Origin: Nocardia cyriacigeorgica
Lineage (GTDB): Bacteria; Actinomycetota; Actinomycetes; Mycobacteriales; Mycobacteriaceae
Length of the DNA: 55,175 nt
Assembly: GCF_010858045.1 (NCBI RefSeq)
Contig: NZ_JAAGVC010000003.1
Location: 262,674-317,848, forward strand
Direction: 5' to 3'
Position 1 is the stretch's first letter; each line of letters starts with the position of its first letter. This document shows, piece by piece, positions 16,772 to 24,802 of the stretch. Below the pieces are notes generated by a model, which saw only the letters and a list, made by a program, of their open reading frames with translations, made no database searches and was not told where the DNA came from. The position numbers and the translations under genes were made by a program.

Positions 16772-17708
16772 ACCAGCTCCCGGCAGCGCGGAGCCGCGCA
16801 GCGACGAGCCGTCATCGTCCCCGTTCGAGGGATTCGGCAAGGTAGCCGCGACTCTCGGCCAATTCGTCGCGCCGACGACACTGCTCACCGCACTGTTGTT
16901 CTACTTCGGCTGGAACCACGTCTACTGGTACTTCCGGCATTTCGGCGTCGAGTCGGCCAGCCTGCATCCGAGCATCACCGACTACCTGATGCGCAGCGTC
17001 GATGCCCTGTTCGTCCCGCTGATCGTGGCCGGGGTGATCGGGATGGCTTTGACCTGGGGATATCTGGCGTTGCCGGAATCGGTGCGCGGTGCGCCACGTA
17101 GTCGGTGGCAGTTGCGGGTGGTGACAGCGATCGCGGTGCTGGTGCTGGCATTCGGGTTGAGCCGGCTGTTCTTCGTGTTCCCGTTGAACAACATGCTCGG
17201 TGCGGCACCGCTGTCGGTCATCGCCGGGGTCGGCTTGCTCTGGTACGTCGTCCTGCAACGCAGGCAACTGTTGCGTGAGCGCGACCCGCAGGCGCCGCCG
17301 CGCTCGGAGGCCGCGGCGGTGATCGAGTGGACGATCCTGTTCGTCGTCGTCGGAATCAGCCTGTTCTGGGTCGCGACCGACTACTCGGCGGCGGTCGGCA
17401 ACTCCCGAGCCCAGCTGTCGACCGCGGAAATCCCGTACAGCCCAGGTGTTGTCGTCTACAGCGAGAAGGATCTACACCTGTCCAGCGTCGACGTGCGCAA
17501 GGTCGCCTGCGACCCCGCCGACAATTCCGGTTACCGATTCCGCTACGACGGTCTGGTCATGCTCTCCCATATCGGCGACCAATATGTCCTGCTCCCACGC
17601 AACTGGCCCACCCACCGCGGCGCCGCCATCGTCCTGCCGGCCTCCGCACCCGGCGCGGTGCGATTCGAGTTCCGCCTGTCCGACAACCCCGCAGGCGACC
17701 GCTGCTGA
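16752..17708 (+). CDS. Membrane protein with about five TM segments
   Basis: A 318-aa protein. After a Pro/Ser-rich N-terminus come hydrophobic segments at about residues 40-55, 78-100, 119-140, 147-166 and 184-205 (numbered from the ATG at 16752; GTG 16749 is one codon earlier), then an extracytoplasmic or cytoplasmic C-terminal domain of about 110 residues with two widely spaced Cys. No catalytic motif or family was recognised. It overlaps the Gly-repeat protein by 20 nt, suggesting coupling. A weak inverted repeat CTGCGC...GCGCAG (17718-17741) follows the stop and may be part of a terminator. Confidence 0.7.
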   Translation: MAQQPPEPAPGSAEPRSDEPSSSPFEGFGKVAATLGQFVAPTTLLTALLFYFGWNHVYWYFRHFGVESASLHPSITDYLMRSVDALFVPLIVAGVIGMALTWGYLALPESVRGAPRSRWQLRVVTAIAVLVLAFGLSRLFFVFPLNNMLGAAPLSVIAGVGLLWYVVLQRRQLLRERDPQAPPRSEAAAVIEWTILFVVVGISLFWVATDYSAAVGNSRAQLSTAEIPYSPGVVVYSEKDLHLSSVDVRKVACDPADNSGYRFRYDGLVMLSHIGDQYVLLPRNWPTHRGAAIVLPASAPGAVRFEFRLSDNPAGDRC

Positions 17709-17760
17709 CACTCGCGACTGCGCGCTGAATGCGGGGCGCAGTAGGGGAAACCGGCTCGCG

Positions 17761-19098
17761 CTACCGGCCGACGGAATCGCGGTCGTTCAAGGCCGTGAGG
17801 ACCTCATGGGCCGCGCGGGTGCCCGATTCGATGGCGCCGTCGAGGTAGCCGGCGTGCCCGTCCGCGGTTTCCGTTCCCGCCCAATGGATATCGCCGACCG
17901 GTGTGGCCGGGAAGGGTGGGAATCCGTCGGTGGTCCCTGGTTCGGGAAGGGCGACGTACCCGCCACCCGCGTACTGGTCACGGTGCCAGGACTTCTCGTG
18001 CCAGTCGACCGGTTCGGTGACCTCGGGGCCGATGTGCGGGATCAGTGGGCCGAGGATGGTGGTGCGGCGGTCCGCCGGATCGAGGTGGTCGAGATCGCGG
18101 GCGCGGGGGCCGGCGGCGAGGACACACAGGTGGCCTGGTCCACCGGGTGGGCTGGTGTCGAAGACGGCACTGCCGGGGTTGTCGAGCTGGATGAATTCAC
18201 CGCCGTGACGGCTTCGCCAGAACGGGCGCTCATAGACCGCGATCGCCTTGTAGACCGAACCCATGTAGGTGTTCTGCGTGAGTGCGATTCGGCTCGGCGG
18301 CAGCGCGGGGGTGAAGGTGATGTGCCGTTGCATGGGGGCGGGCACGGTGACGATCACCTTCGCGGCGCGGATCTCGTCGTCCGGCGTGCGGACGGTGATG
18401 CCGCGGTCGCCGCGCTCGACCGAGGTGACCGGCTGCCCGCATCGCACACGCACACCGAGTTCGGCGGCCAGGCCGTCGACGAGCGCGCCCACGCCTTCGG
18501 TCAGCAGGAATTCCTGCGCGCCGCCCGCGGTGGACATGATGGTGCGCAGACCGCCCTGGGCTCGGATCATCTTCGTCATCGCCTGAACCGAGATCCGGTC
18601 GAGGTCGGCCGTCCACGAGACCTCCGCGATCACTTCCAACAGCCGGCGTGCTGTGCGGCCGGGCACCCGCCGCAACCATTGCTCGACGGTCGAGTCGTTG
18701 CACCGCGCTGGTGCGCCGATCCGCGCCAGCAGTTCGACTCCGGCCAGCACCAGCCCGGCCGTGAGCATCGACGGACCTACCGGCGACAATCGGCGTGCGC
18801 CGGTCACCACGGCGGGAAGGGGCCCGGTGTGCATCGGGAACGGCGTGAGGCCGAATTCGGCCGCCACCGCGGTGATCCGATGATGATCGTGGCCGATCCA
18901 TTGACCACCGAGATCCACCCGCGAATCCAGCATCGTGGTCGCACTCATCGCTCGCCCGCCGATCCGGTCGGCCGCCTCGAGCATGATCACGTCGGTACCG
19001 CGCTGATGCAGTATGCGCGCCGCCGTCAACCCGGCCAGGCCCGCACCGACCACCACCACGGTCCGCTCGCGCGATGCCTGCACCGAGTTGTCATCCAT
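17761..19098 (-). CDS. Flavin-containing amine oxidase
   Basis: A 445-aa FAD enzyme. VVVVGAGLAGL (residues 14-24) is the ADP-binding loop, Glu41 binds ribose, IGGRA (47-51) follows, and the C-terminal WAGTETADGHAGYLDGAIES closes the FAD site as in monoamine/polyamine oxidases. It would oxidise an amine to an imine with release of H2O2. The ATG at 19098 has GGAGAAGG upstream and was preferred over the more upstream starts that lack homology. The promoter region has GTCG-N10-CGAC at 19192-19209, a motif repeated upstream of the neighbouring TetR gene, so this is the likely TetR target. Substrate unknown. Confidence 0.85.
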   Translation of the reverse strand: MDDNSVQASRERTVVVVGAGLAGLTAARILHQRGTDVIMLEAADRIGGRAMSATTMLDSRVDLGGQWIGHDHHRITAVAAEFGLTPFPMHTGPLPAVVTGARRLSPVGPSMLTAGLVLAGVELLARIGAPARCNDSTVEQWLRRVPGRTARRLLEVIAEVSWTADLDRISVQAMTKMIRAQGGLRTIMSTAGGAQEFLLTEGVGALVDGLAAELGVRVRCGQPVTSVERGDRGITVRTPDDEIRAAKVIVTVPAPMQRHITFTPALPPSRIALTQNTYMGSVYKAIAVYERPFWRSRHGGEFIQLDNPGSAVFDTSPPGGPGHLCVLAAGPRARDLDHLDPADRRTTILGPLIPHIGPEVTEPVDWHEKSWHRDQYAGGGYVALPEPGTTDGFPPFPATPVGDIHWAGTETADGHAGYLDGAIESGTRAAHEVLTALNDRDSVGR

Positions 19099-19191
19099 GA
19101 CGTAGCCCTTCTCCGCGGGTTCGGATTGCTGTGCACGGTCCCGGCGGTTGCCGCGAGACGGCTCGCCCGGAGGGGCGGCGAGCTGAACTAA

Positions 19192-19209
19192 GTCGGTCAA
19201 CCGTACGAC
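19192..19209. promoter_or_regulatory. Putative TetR operator upstream of amine oxidase
   Basis: GTCGGTCAACCGTACGAC: GTCG and CGAC half-sites spaced by 10 nt, about 95 bp upstream of the amine oxidase ATG. The same half-sites and spacing occur at 19961-19978 before the TetR gene. Confidence 0.5.
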
Positions 19210-19288
19210 ATTTACGGTAGACGTCGATCCCGGGGCCCGCAAGGGCCGAGGCGGGCCGGTACCAGGGACGAGCACCGTGCCGGGTGGG

Positions 19289-19900
19289 CTACCGGGACAC
19301 GGGGCGCGGATCGGCGAAGCCGACGATCATCTCCACCGCCTGTTCGAGGTCGCGACGAGAGCGCGCGAGATCCGGATCGGTCACGTGCTGCATGATCAGC
19401 CCGTCCACCACCGCGAACGTGAGCCGGCCGAGAGTGCCGAAATCGACGGCACAGCGTTCGCCCGACGCTCGCGCGGCCGTTTCGCAGAATTCGGCGACCA
19501 GAGTCGCGTAGCGCTCGCAGAGCAGCCGGGCCAGGCCGCCGGGGCCCTCGCTGCGCACCGAATACATGGCCAGCTCGTATTGCATGACCTGGAGTCCCGG
19601 TTCCCCCTCGACGAGGGTGTCCCAGAAGTTGGTGACACCGTGCCGGATCGCATGTTCCACGCCCTGATCGAGCTCCAGGCCGGCCCGCGCGGCGGCCATT
19701 GCGTCATCGACGACGGTGGTGATGACCGCACGCAGCATTTGGTCCTTGGTGGGGAACACGTAGTGCAATGTGCCCAAGGGAATGCCGGCCTCGACCGCGA
19801 CCGCGCGCGTCGTGATGCCGCCCACCCCGACCTCACCGAGCACCTGGATCGCCGCCGCGACGATCTGCCCCTCACGCTCGGTTGCTTTGACGTAGGCCAT
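19289..19900 (-). CDS. TetR/AcrR-family transcriptional regulator
   Basis: A 203-aa repressor. The N-terminal HTH covers about residues 8-55 (GVGGITTRAVAVEAGIPLGT then LHYVFPTKDQML), the classic TetR pattern; the C-terminal all-helical ligand-binding domain is TetR_C-like. ATG 19900 is preceded by GAGGAGG. It lies directly upstream of the amine oxidase on the same strand but with a 190-nt gap and its own operator-like site (19961-19978), so it likely represses both itself and the oxidase. The inducer could be the amine substrate; that is inference. Confidence 0.9.
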   Translation of the reverse strand: MAYVKATEREGQIVAAAIQVLGEVGVGGITTRAVAVEAGIPLGTLHYVFPTKDQMLRAVITTVVDDAMAAARAGLELDQGVEHAIRHGVTNFWDTLVEGEPGLQVMQYELAMYSVRSEGPGGLARLLCERYATLVAEFCETAARASGERCAVDFGTLGRLTFAVVDGLIMQHVTDPDLARSRRDLEQAVEMIVGFADPRPVSR

Positions 19901-19960
19901 CGGCGTCCTCCTCATCGGGCCGATCGAGTTCCGCGCCGCCGTAGTGTGGTCGCGCCGGAA

Positions 19961-19978
19961 GTCGGACGTTCGACCGAC
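19961..19978. promoter_or_regulatory. Putative TetR autoregulatory operator
   Basis: GTCGGACGTTCGACCGAC is a near-perfect palindrome (7 of 9 pairs), flanked by A and T that extend it. It lies about 60 bp upstream of the TetR ATG and shares GTCG-N10-CGAC with 19192-19209. Confidence 0.55.
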
Positions 19979-20019
19979 TGTAGGGTAGCGGAGAAAGTGG
20001 ACGGCCGCCGCGTACGGGT

Positions 20020-20877
20020 TCAGCTCTGGTTCGCCGCCGCGTAGTGTTCGGCGATCTCATCGCTGGTGGTGAGCCAGACGCCGTGGTGGCCGGCGATGTA
20101 TTCCAGGGCCTGGTCGAGATATTTGGCGCGGTAGGGCTGGCCGGTGACGAACGGGTGCAGGGCCAGCGCCATGACCCGCCCGCTCTGCGCGGAGTCGGCG
20201 TAGAGCTGGTCGAAGTGGTCGGTCACGATCTGCACGAAGTCCGGGCCGGTGAAGCTCTTCATCGTGAACAGGCCGAGATCGTTGAGCTCGACGGAGTAGG
20301 GCACACTCAGCAGTCCGGGCACGTTCAGCCGGAACGGCTGGTCGTCGGCGGTCCAGTCGAGCAGGTAGGTGAGGCCGAGTTCGGCCAGGATCTCTGGGGT
20401 GTCGAAGGTTTCGCTGAGTGCGGGGCCGAGCCAGCCGCGCGGGCGTTGGCCGGTCGCCTTCTCGATGGTGGCGATCACGTCGGTCAGGTAGGCGCGTTCG
20501 TCCTCGACGGCCGACTGCACCGTGGCATTGTCGCGGCCGTGCGCCAGCCATGCCCAGTCGCGCTGCTGGCCGGCCGCGATGATCTGCGGATACTTCTCGC
20601 ACACCGCCGAATTGACGAGCGCGCTGGCGCGGATGCCGTGCCGGTCGAGGATCTCGGCGATCCGCCAGATACCCACCCGCGGCCCGTAATCGCGCCAGCC
20701 GTAGTTCAGTGGGTCGGGCACCAGACCGGCGGTGGCCTCGTTCAGGCTGGTGGCGGGTGCGTCCACCGGGAAATGCTCGATATTCAGACCGACGTAGAAC
20801 GCGATGCGGGCACCACCGGGCCACTGAATCGGTTCCCGATCGACGATCGGGCTGTAGTCGTAGAGCGCGTTGTCCAT
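20020..20877 (-). CDS. Polysaccharide deacetylase family protein (PuuE-like)
   Basis: A 285-aa NodB-fold enzyme. After PGGARIAFYVGLNIEHF, the blocks YGPRVGIWRIAEILDRHGIR, WAWLAHGRDN, GWLGPALSET and ALHPFVTGQPYR follow the pattern of the PuuE/allantoinase-like subgroup, which is cytosolic and acts on small amides as well as acetylated sugars. His in LHPF and WLAHGRDN are the likely metal ligands. GGAAGGA before ATG 20877 is the Shine-Dalgarno. It reads in the same direction as the TetR and amine oxidase downstream, separated by 119 nt. The substrate, perhaps a ureide, is not known. Confidence 0.8.
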   Translation of the reverse strand: MDNALYDYSPIVDREPIQWPGGARIAFYVGLNIEHFPVDAPATSLNEATAGLVPDPLNYGWRDYGPRVGIWRIAEILDRHGIRASALVNSAVCEKYPQIIAAGQQRDWAWLAHGRDNATVQSAVEDERAYLTDVIATIEKATGQRPRGWLGPALSETFDTPEILAELGLTYLLDWTADDQPFRLNVPGLLSVPYSVELNDLGLFTMKSFTGPDFVQIVTDHFDQLYADSAQSGRVMALALHPFVTGQPYRAKYLDQALEYIAGHHGVWLTTSDEIAEHYAAANQS

Positions 20878-21187
20878 ACGGGTCCTTCCGGTTGCGTGCG
20901 TGCCGCCCGCCGCGGGCACCGCCGCGAACGGTATGCGTTACGGCCCGCGGGCGCGAGGGGGACAGGCGACGGATAGGGGACCGCACGCGACACGAGCTTG
21001 TGCTCGCGACCAACCGGCCTCCGGCCGGGCAGTGATTTGCCCAGACGTAGCCGAGAGGTATGTGCCTGCGCGGGTGCCGTGCGTACCGTGAGAATCGCCC
21101 TGGTCGGAACCGATGTGAACGGCAAGCCCATTCGCGACCACTTGCTTGCCGCGCCCCCTGCGATGGACCGTCGATCGGCCACGGCGC
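20878..21187. other. Intergenic region with inverted repeats
   Basis: No supported gene. Two dyads stand out: CGAGC-TTGT-GCTCG near 20992-21006 and CGGCAAGC (21120-21127)/GCTTGCCG (21144-21151), separated by 16 nt. The deacetylase promoter must lie at its left side. A short plus-strand frame from GTG about 21089 crosses the second dyad but I cannot support it as a gene. Confidence 0.4.
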
Positions 21188-21221
21188 GCTCCCGCGCGGG
21201 ATCCGCAGCCCGCGCGGGAGC
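21188..21221 (-). terminator. Strong hairpin downstream of the 119-aa gene
   Basis: GCTCCCGCGCGGG (21188-21200) and CCCGCGCGGGAGC (21209-21221) form a perfect 13-bp stem with an 8-nt loop, 19 nt after the stop of the minus-strand gene ending at 21240. No U-tract follows, as usual for high-GC actinobacteria. Confidence 0.7.
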
Positions 21222-21239
21222 ACCGGCTCGGCCGGCTGT

Positions 21240-21599
21240 TCACAGCCAGGCCGCATCCCACGGATCGCGCCACGTGGATTCGGGCACCTCGAACACCGCG
21301 GCCTCGCCACGGTCGGCGAGCACGTGCAGCAGCGACGCCGCCGGAACGGTCAGTCCCGCGATATGCCCTGGCAGCGTGAACACCATCCGCGCGCGGGCCC
21401 GCCGGCACTCGTGCACCAGATCGAGGAACGCCCCCGGCACGAGCGAGGCGATATCGGCGCGCTCGTGAAAGATGGCGGCCATATCGAATCCCATCCGCCG
21501 GGCAATGGCGATCAAGCGTTGATCACAGCGGGGAAGTTCGACGTCGACGAGCAGTTCGTCGCGCAGATAGCCGTAGGCCAGGGGAGACAACGCTGTCAT
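21240..21599 (-). CDS. Small resolvase-like protein
   Basis: A 119-aa protein starting LSPLAYGYLRDELLVDVELP and continuing with QRLIAIARRMGFDMAAIF, FLDLVHECRRARARMVFTLP. The order (Y-G-Y-x-R, a helix with Q..I.A.A...G, then a strand before a helix and a V-x-x-P-strand) is reminiscent of the N-terminal catalytic domain of serine recombinases, but the catalytic Ser of the YxRVS motif is replaced by Asp-Glu, so it is unlikely to recombine DNA. Similar small proteins occur widely in Streptomyces and Nocardia as unannotated genes (from memory). ATG 21599 has GAAGGTGG upstream. A strong hairpin follows the stop. Function unknown. Confidence 0.6.
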   Translation of the reverse strand: MTALSPLAYGYLRDELLVDVELPRCDQRLIAIARRMGFDMAAIFHERADIASLVPGAFLDLVHECRRARARMVFTLPGHIAGLTVPAASLLHVLADRGEAAVFEVPESTWRDPWDAAWL

Positions 21600-21880
21600 G
21601 GTCCGTTCACCACCTTCGCTGGCCCGGATCAGCACGACAGATGTCGCGCTGCGCCGAGGCCGACCCCGATCGTCGCGGGTCTGTGATGAATGTAGGGCGT
21701 CCGGCCGCCGGTCAGCAGGGCCGTCGGCAGATGTTGTGACCGCTCCCAGCAGCGCGCCGCCCGCATTGTCGCCGGACGTGATCGGCGGAATTCCCCGGTG
21801 GTGTGCCAGGGCATGGATGCGTAGCCGGGTTCGAACGGGGTATGCGATATCCACATCAGCTATCGATGATTGGAGGCGTC

Positions 21881-22510
21881 ATGACCGACGTCGACGGCAA
21901 TGTTTCGACCGGCCAGGGCAGCCGGTTGCGGATTCCGCGCAGCCGCGGGGCCGTGGGTGGGCTGGTGGTGCTGCTGCTGGGCATCTGGGGCGCGCTCATC
22001 CCGTTCATCGGCCCGTACTTCGACTTCACCTACACACCCGACGATCCGTGGGTGTGGACGGCGGCACGGGGCTGGCTGCAGGTGCTGCCCGGTGTGGCGG
22101 CGATTGTCGGCGGCCTGCTCATGTTGATGAGCAGGAACCGCGTGGTGGCCAGCTTCGGTGGCTGGCTGTCGGTGGCGGCGGGGGTGTGGTTCGTGATCGG
22201 GCCGGTGCTGGCCGATCTGCTCCGGCTCGGTGATATCGGCGAGCCGGTCGCGACGTCGGACCTGAAGCGCGCGCTGCTGCAACTGACCTTCTTCTACGGT
22301 CTCGGTGCGCTCATCCTGTTCTTCGCCGCGACCTCACTGGGACGGCTGTCGGTGCGTAGCGCACGCGATATCGCCTTCGCCCGGCGTGAGGTGGCTGCCG
22401 ACGCCGGTGCTCGTCGGATGGTCGATGAACCGGTGGTACCCGCCGACGCGCCCGAGGCGGGCACCCGCAAGCGGTGGCGCAAGCCTCATCTGCGGCACCG
22501 CCCCGTGTAG
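21881..22510 (+). CDS. Four-TM membrane protein, conserved hypothetical
   Basis: A 209-aa protein with four hydrophobic segments (about residues 22-42, 66-85, 91-112, 131-150), a basic N-terminus and a long, charged C-terminal tail ending in Arg/Lys/His-rich RKRWRKPHLRHRPV. The ATG at 21881 has TGGAGG 4 nt upstream and is preferred over earlier starts. I recognise the layout from actinobacterial conserved membrane proteins but not a family. A 12-bp hairpin (22525-22557) ends the unit. Confidence 0.7.
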   Translation: MTDVDGNVSTGQGSRLRIPRSRGAVGGLVVLLLGIWGALIPFIGPYFDFTYTPDDPWVWTAARGWLQVLPGVAAIVGGLLMLMSRNRVVASFGGWLSVAAGVWFVIGPVLADLLRLGDIGEPVATSDLKRALLQLTFFYGLGALILFFAATSLGRLSVRSARDIAFARREVAADAGARRMVDEPVVPADAPEAGTRKRWRKPHLRHRPV

Positions 22511-22524
22511 CACCCGTCGCTGAC

Positions 22525-22557
22525 CCGGTTGTGCGCTGTTCTTTGGCGCACAACCGG
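22525..22557 (+). terminator. Hairpin after the four-TM membrane protein
   Basis: CCGGTTGTGCGC (22525-22536) pairs perfectly with GCGCACAACCGG (22546-22557) across a 9-nt loop rich in T, 14 nt after the stop codon. Confidence 0.75.
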
Positions 22558-22686
22558 TTCAGCGCAGCCGGACACAGTGCCGGTCGAGCCCGTCAGCCGG
22601 CGCGCCCGGACTCGCACCAGTGCGACGGCCGGACGAGGAGCGCGGTGAGCCGGGCGGTGCGGATCGGCAGCCCGCGCAGCCCGTCC

Positions 22687-22818
22687 TCACGGAGGCCGAG
22701 CACGGCGGCGAGCAGGGTGGTCCGGCGCGGCAGGGTCCGCATTGCGCGGCGCCCGCGCGAGATCGGCCACCGCGAACATCGACAGGTCCTCGGCGGTATC
22801 GCCCACCGCGAGGGCCAC
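22687..22818 (-). pseudogene. HAD-phosphatase C-terminal fragment
   Basis: The minus-strand frame starting one base after the acyl-CoA synthetase stop reads ALAVGDTAEDLSMFAVADLA then RAPRNAD, the GDxxxD block and following segment of HAD-superfamily hydrolases. It then runs out of frame at 22687, and the rest of the domain (motifs I and II) is missing. It is most simply a leftover of a HAD gene; coding-like Arg/Leu-rich sequence continues to about 22590 in another frame. Based on one motif, so confidence is modest. Confidence 0.45.
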
Positions 22819-22819
22819 T

Positions 22820-24475
22820 TCAGTCGACGGCGGAGTCCGTGGAAGATTGTTCGATCAACTGACGGCGCAGTAGTTTTCCGGTGGCGTTGCGCGGCAATTC
22901 GGCGATGATGTCGACCTCACGCGGGACCTTGTGCCGGGCGAGATGGGCCTTCACGTAATCCTTGATCTCCTGCGGGTCGAGTGCCGCGCCGCCCGCGGGG
23001 ACGACGAAGGCGCGCAGGCGTTGACCGAAGTCGCGATCGGCGACGCCGATGACCGCCGCCTCGGCGATATCGGAACGTTCGGTGAGTAGGTTCTCGACCT
23101 CCGACGGGTAGACGTTCTCGCCGCCGGAAATGATCATCTCGTCGTCGCGGCCGTCGATGAACAGCCGTCCGTCGGCGTCGAAATGCCCCACGTCGCCCGA
23201 GGAGAGCAGGCCGTCGACGATTTCCTTGTTCCGGCCGTCGGTGTAGCCGCTGAAGCTCAGCCCGCTGGAGACGAAGATGGTGCCGATCTCGCCCGGCCTG
23301 GTGACCCTGTCGCGGTTCTCGTCGTAGATCGCGACGCGACAGCCCACCGGCGGGTAGCCGACGGTCCCCGGCGCCACCCGCATATCGTGCGGGGTGGCGA
23401 CGGCGGCGACCGCCACTTCGGTCGAGGCGTAGAGGTTGTAGAGCACGTCTCCGAACGCCTCGGCCGCGCGCCGGCTCAGGTCCGGCGACACTGCGGACCC
23501 GGCCGCGAAGATCACCCGCAGCGCGGAGGTGTCGTACCGGGCGAGGACGTCGGGGCCGAGGTCGAGGATCCGCTGCAGCATCGTCGGCACCAGCACCAAG
23601 GTGGCGGCATGGTGCTCGGCGACGGTGCGCAAGGTGCGTTCCGGATCGAACTTGCGCTGCTGGAAGACCACCGTATTGCCCAGTGCCCAGCCCAGCGTGA
23701 ACTGCGACAGGCCGGTGCCGTGGAAGATCGGCGCGGCCATCACCATCGTGTTGTCGCGTGGCAGCGGCACCCGGTCCAGGAACTGTGCCGATTGCAGCGG
23801 CGACACCTTGTCGCGGGGAGCGCCTTTCGGTGTCCCGGTGGTGCCGCTGGTCAGGATGACCATGCCGCCGGGGCGCTTCGGTCTGCGCGGAGGTTCGGTG
23901 GCGCTCGCGGCGATGAGCGAGTCGATGGTGGCCACGCTGCCGTCGGCGGAAACGACCCAGGACAGATACCGACCCACATCGTCCGGCACCGCGGCGAGCG
24001 CACCGGAGAATTCCTCGTCGTGCACGATCGCCCGGATGCGCTCGCGCCGCACCACCTCGGCCAGTTGCGGTGCGGCGAAGCCGGTGTTCAACAGTACGAT
24101 TCGGGCTCCGAGTTTGCCCGCGGCGAGCAGGGTGAGCACCATGCCGCGATGGTCGCGGCACAGTGCCGCGACCACGTCGCCGGGACCGATACCCTCGGCG
24201 CCGAGTCCATGGGCGAGCGCGTTCGACAAGGTGTCCAGCTCACCGAAGGTGAGCGGGCCGCGCTCGTCGATGATCGCGGTCCGGCCGGGATGACGGTGCA
24301 GGCCGTGGCCGAGAACGGTGACGAACGGGCCGAAGACCGCCGCATCGCGCAGCGTCCGGATGATCTCGGCCGGGCGGCGGGGATCGATCATGCCGCGCCT
24401 GGTGAGGACCGCCAGCGCCGATGCCGCATCGCTGACGGTGCGCAGGGCCGCGTTCGGTGTGCTTCGGTGTGCCAT
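22820..24475 (-). CDS. Acyl-CoA synthetase (FadD-type AMP-binding enzyme)
   Basis: A 551-aa adenylate-forming enzyme. ILTSGTTGTPKGAP (residues 207-220) is the P-loop, YNLYASTEV is motif A5, FIDGRDDEMIISGGENVYPS is the hinge, and PRNATGKLLRR holds the C-terminal catalytic Lys. It activates a fatty acid (or similar carboxylate) to acyl-AMP then acyl-CoA. It is divergent from a GMC-type alcohol oxidase across 327 nt; the two would form a route alcohol to aldehyde/acid to acyl-CoA. The intergenic region has a palindrome at 24509-24528 and a repeated element, indicating co-regulation. An N-terminal extension of about 45 residues precedes the domain. Confidence 0.9.
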   Translation of the reverse strand: MAHRSTPNAALRTVSDAASALAVLTRRGMIDPRRPAEIIRTLRDAAVFGPFVTVLGHGLHRHPGRTAIIDERGPLTFGELDTLSNALAHGLGAEGIGPGDVVAALCRDHRGMVLTLLAAGKLGARIVLLNTGFAAPQLAEVVRRERIRAIVHDEEFSGALAAVPDDVGRYLSWVVSADGSVATIDSLIAASATEPPRRPKRPGGMVILTSGTTGTPKGAPRDKVSPLQSAQFLDRVPLPRDNTMVMAAPIFHGTGLSQFTLGWALGNTVVFQQRKFDPERTLRTVAEHHAATLVLVPTMLQRILDLGPDVLARYDTSALRVIFAAGSAVSPDLSRRAAEAFGDVLYNLYASTEVAVAAVATPHDMRVAPGTVGYPPVGCRVAIYDENRDRVTRPGEIGTIFVSSGLSFSGYTDGRNKEIVDGLLSSGDVGHFDADGRLFIDGRDDEMIISGGENVYPSEVENLLTERSDIAEAAVIGVADRDFGQRLRAFVVPAGGAALDPQEIKDYVKAHLARHKVPREVDIIAELPRNATGKLLRRQLIEQSSTDSAVD

Positions 24476-24508
24476 CGCCGGTCTCCAGTCGAATGCGTCG
24501 GGCTCGTA

Positions 24509-24528
24509 TCTCCACGTTTACTTGGAGA
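24509..24528. promoter_or_regulatory. 20-bp imperfect palindrome (TetR-like operator)
   Basis: TCTCCACGTTTACTTGGAGA pairs at 8 of 10 positions. It lies about 35-55 bp upstream of the acyl-CoA synthetase ATG, where a repressor would block its promoter. Its right half is part of the first copy of the repeat at 24521-24543. Confidence 0.5.
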
Positions 24529-24543
24529 ATACGCATTAACTTA
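24521..24543 (+). repeat. 23-bp direct repeat, copy 1
   Basis: CTTGGAGAAT followed by ACGCATTAACTTA. Nineteen of 23 positions match the copy at 24726-24748 in the same orientation, 205 bp away. Lies next to the acyl-CoA synthetase promoter. Confidence 0.6.
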
Positions 24544-24725
24544 CTGGCTCGGGCAAGCTTGCCGCGTTTTCTGTGCCGACTCGACCGAGCGGTGCGGGCG
24601 TCGCGCCGGAGTGACTGTTGAGGCCCTCGGCGTGGTTGGTAGTCCGGCGTCGGCTCGGTCGGGTGGCCGGGTGCACCGAGCGCTGTCGGATGCGTCGGTC
24701 CCGCCGGGTCGCGAGTTCGGCCGAG

Positions 24726-24748
24726 CTTCGAGAATCGGCATTAAGTTA
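24726..24748 (+). repeat. 23-bp direct repeat, copy 2
   Basis: CTTCGAGAAT followed by CGGCATTAAGTTA. It lies about 55-77 bp upstream of the GMC oxidase ATG, and extends into TTAAGTTAA, a near-palindrome. Confidence 0.6.
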
Positions 24749-24802
24749 ACGAGGGTGTGGCGCAGGTGATAGAACTCTTCCAGCGAGACGAAGGGGACAC
24801 TC

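Larger units (their letters stand above)
24476..24802. promoter_or_regulatory. Divergent regulatory region, acyl-CoA synthetase/GMC oxidase
   Basis: No gene. Its sequence is more AT-rich than its flanks at two spots: 24505-24545 and 24726-24750. These hold the two copies of the repeat described below and TTAA-type palindromes (ATTAACTTA; TTAAGTTAA), so the control sites of both genes are probably here. The regulator gene is not adjacent. Confidence 0.55.

Noticed and set aside
23183..24769. 528-aa plus-strand frame opposite the acyl-CoA synthetase
   Set aside because: Antisense shadow of a high-GC gene; no start signal, no family motif.
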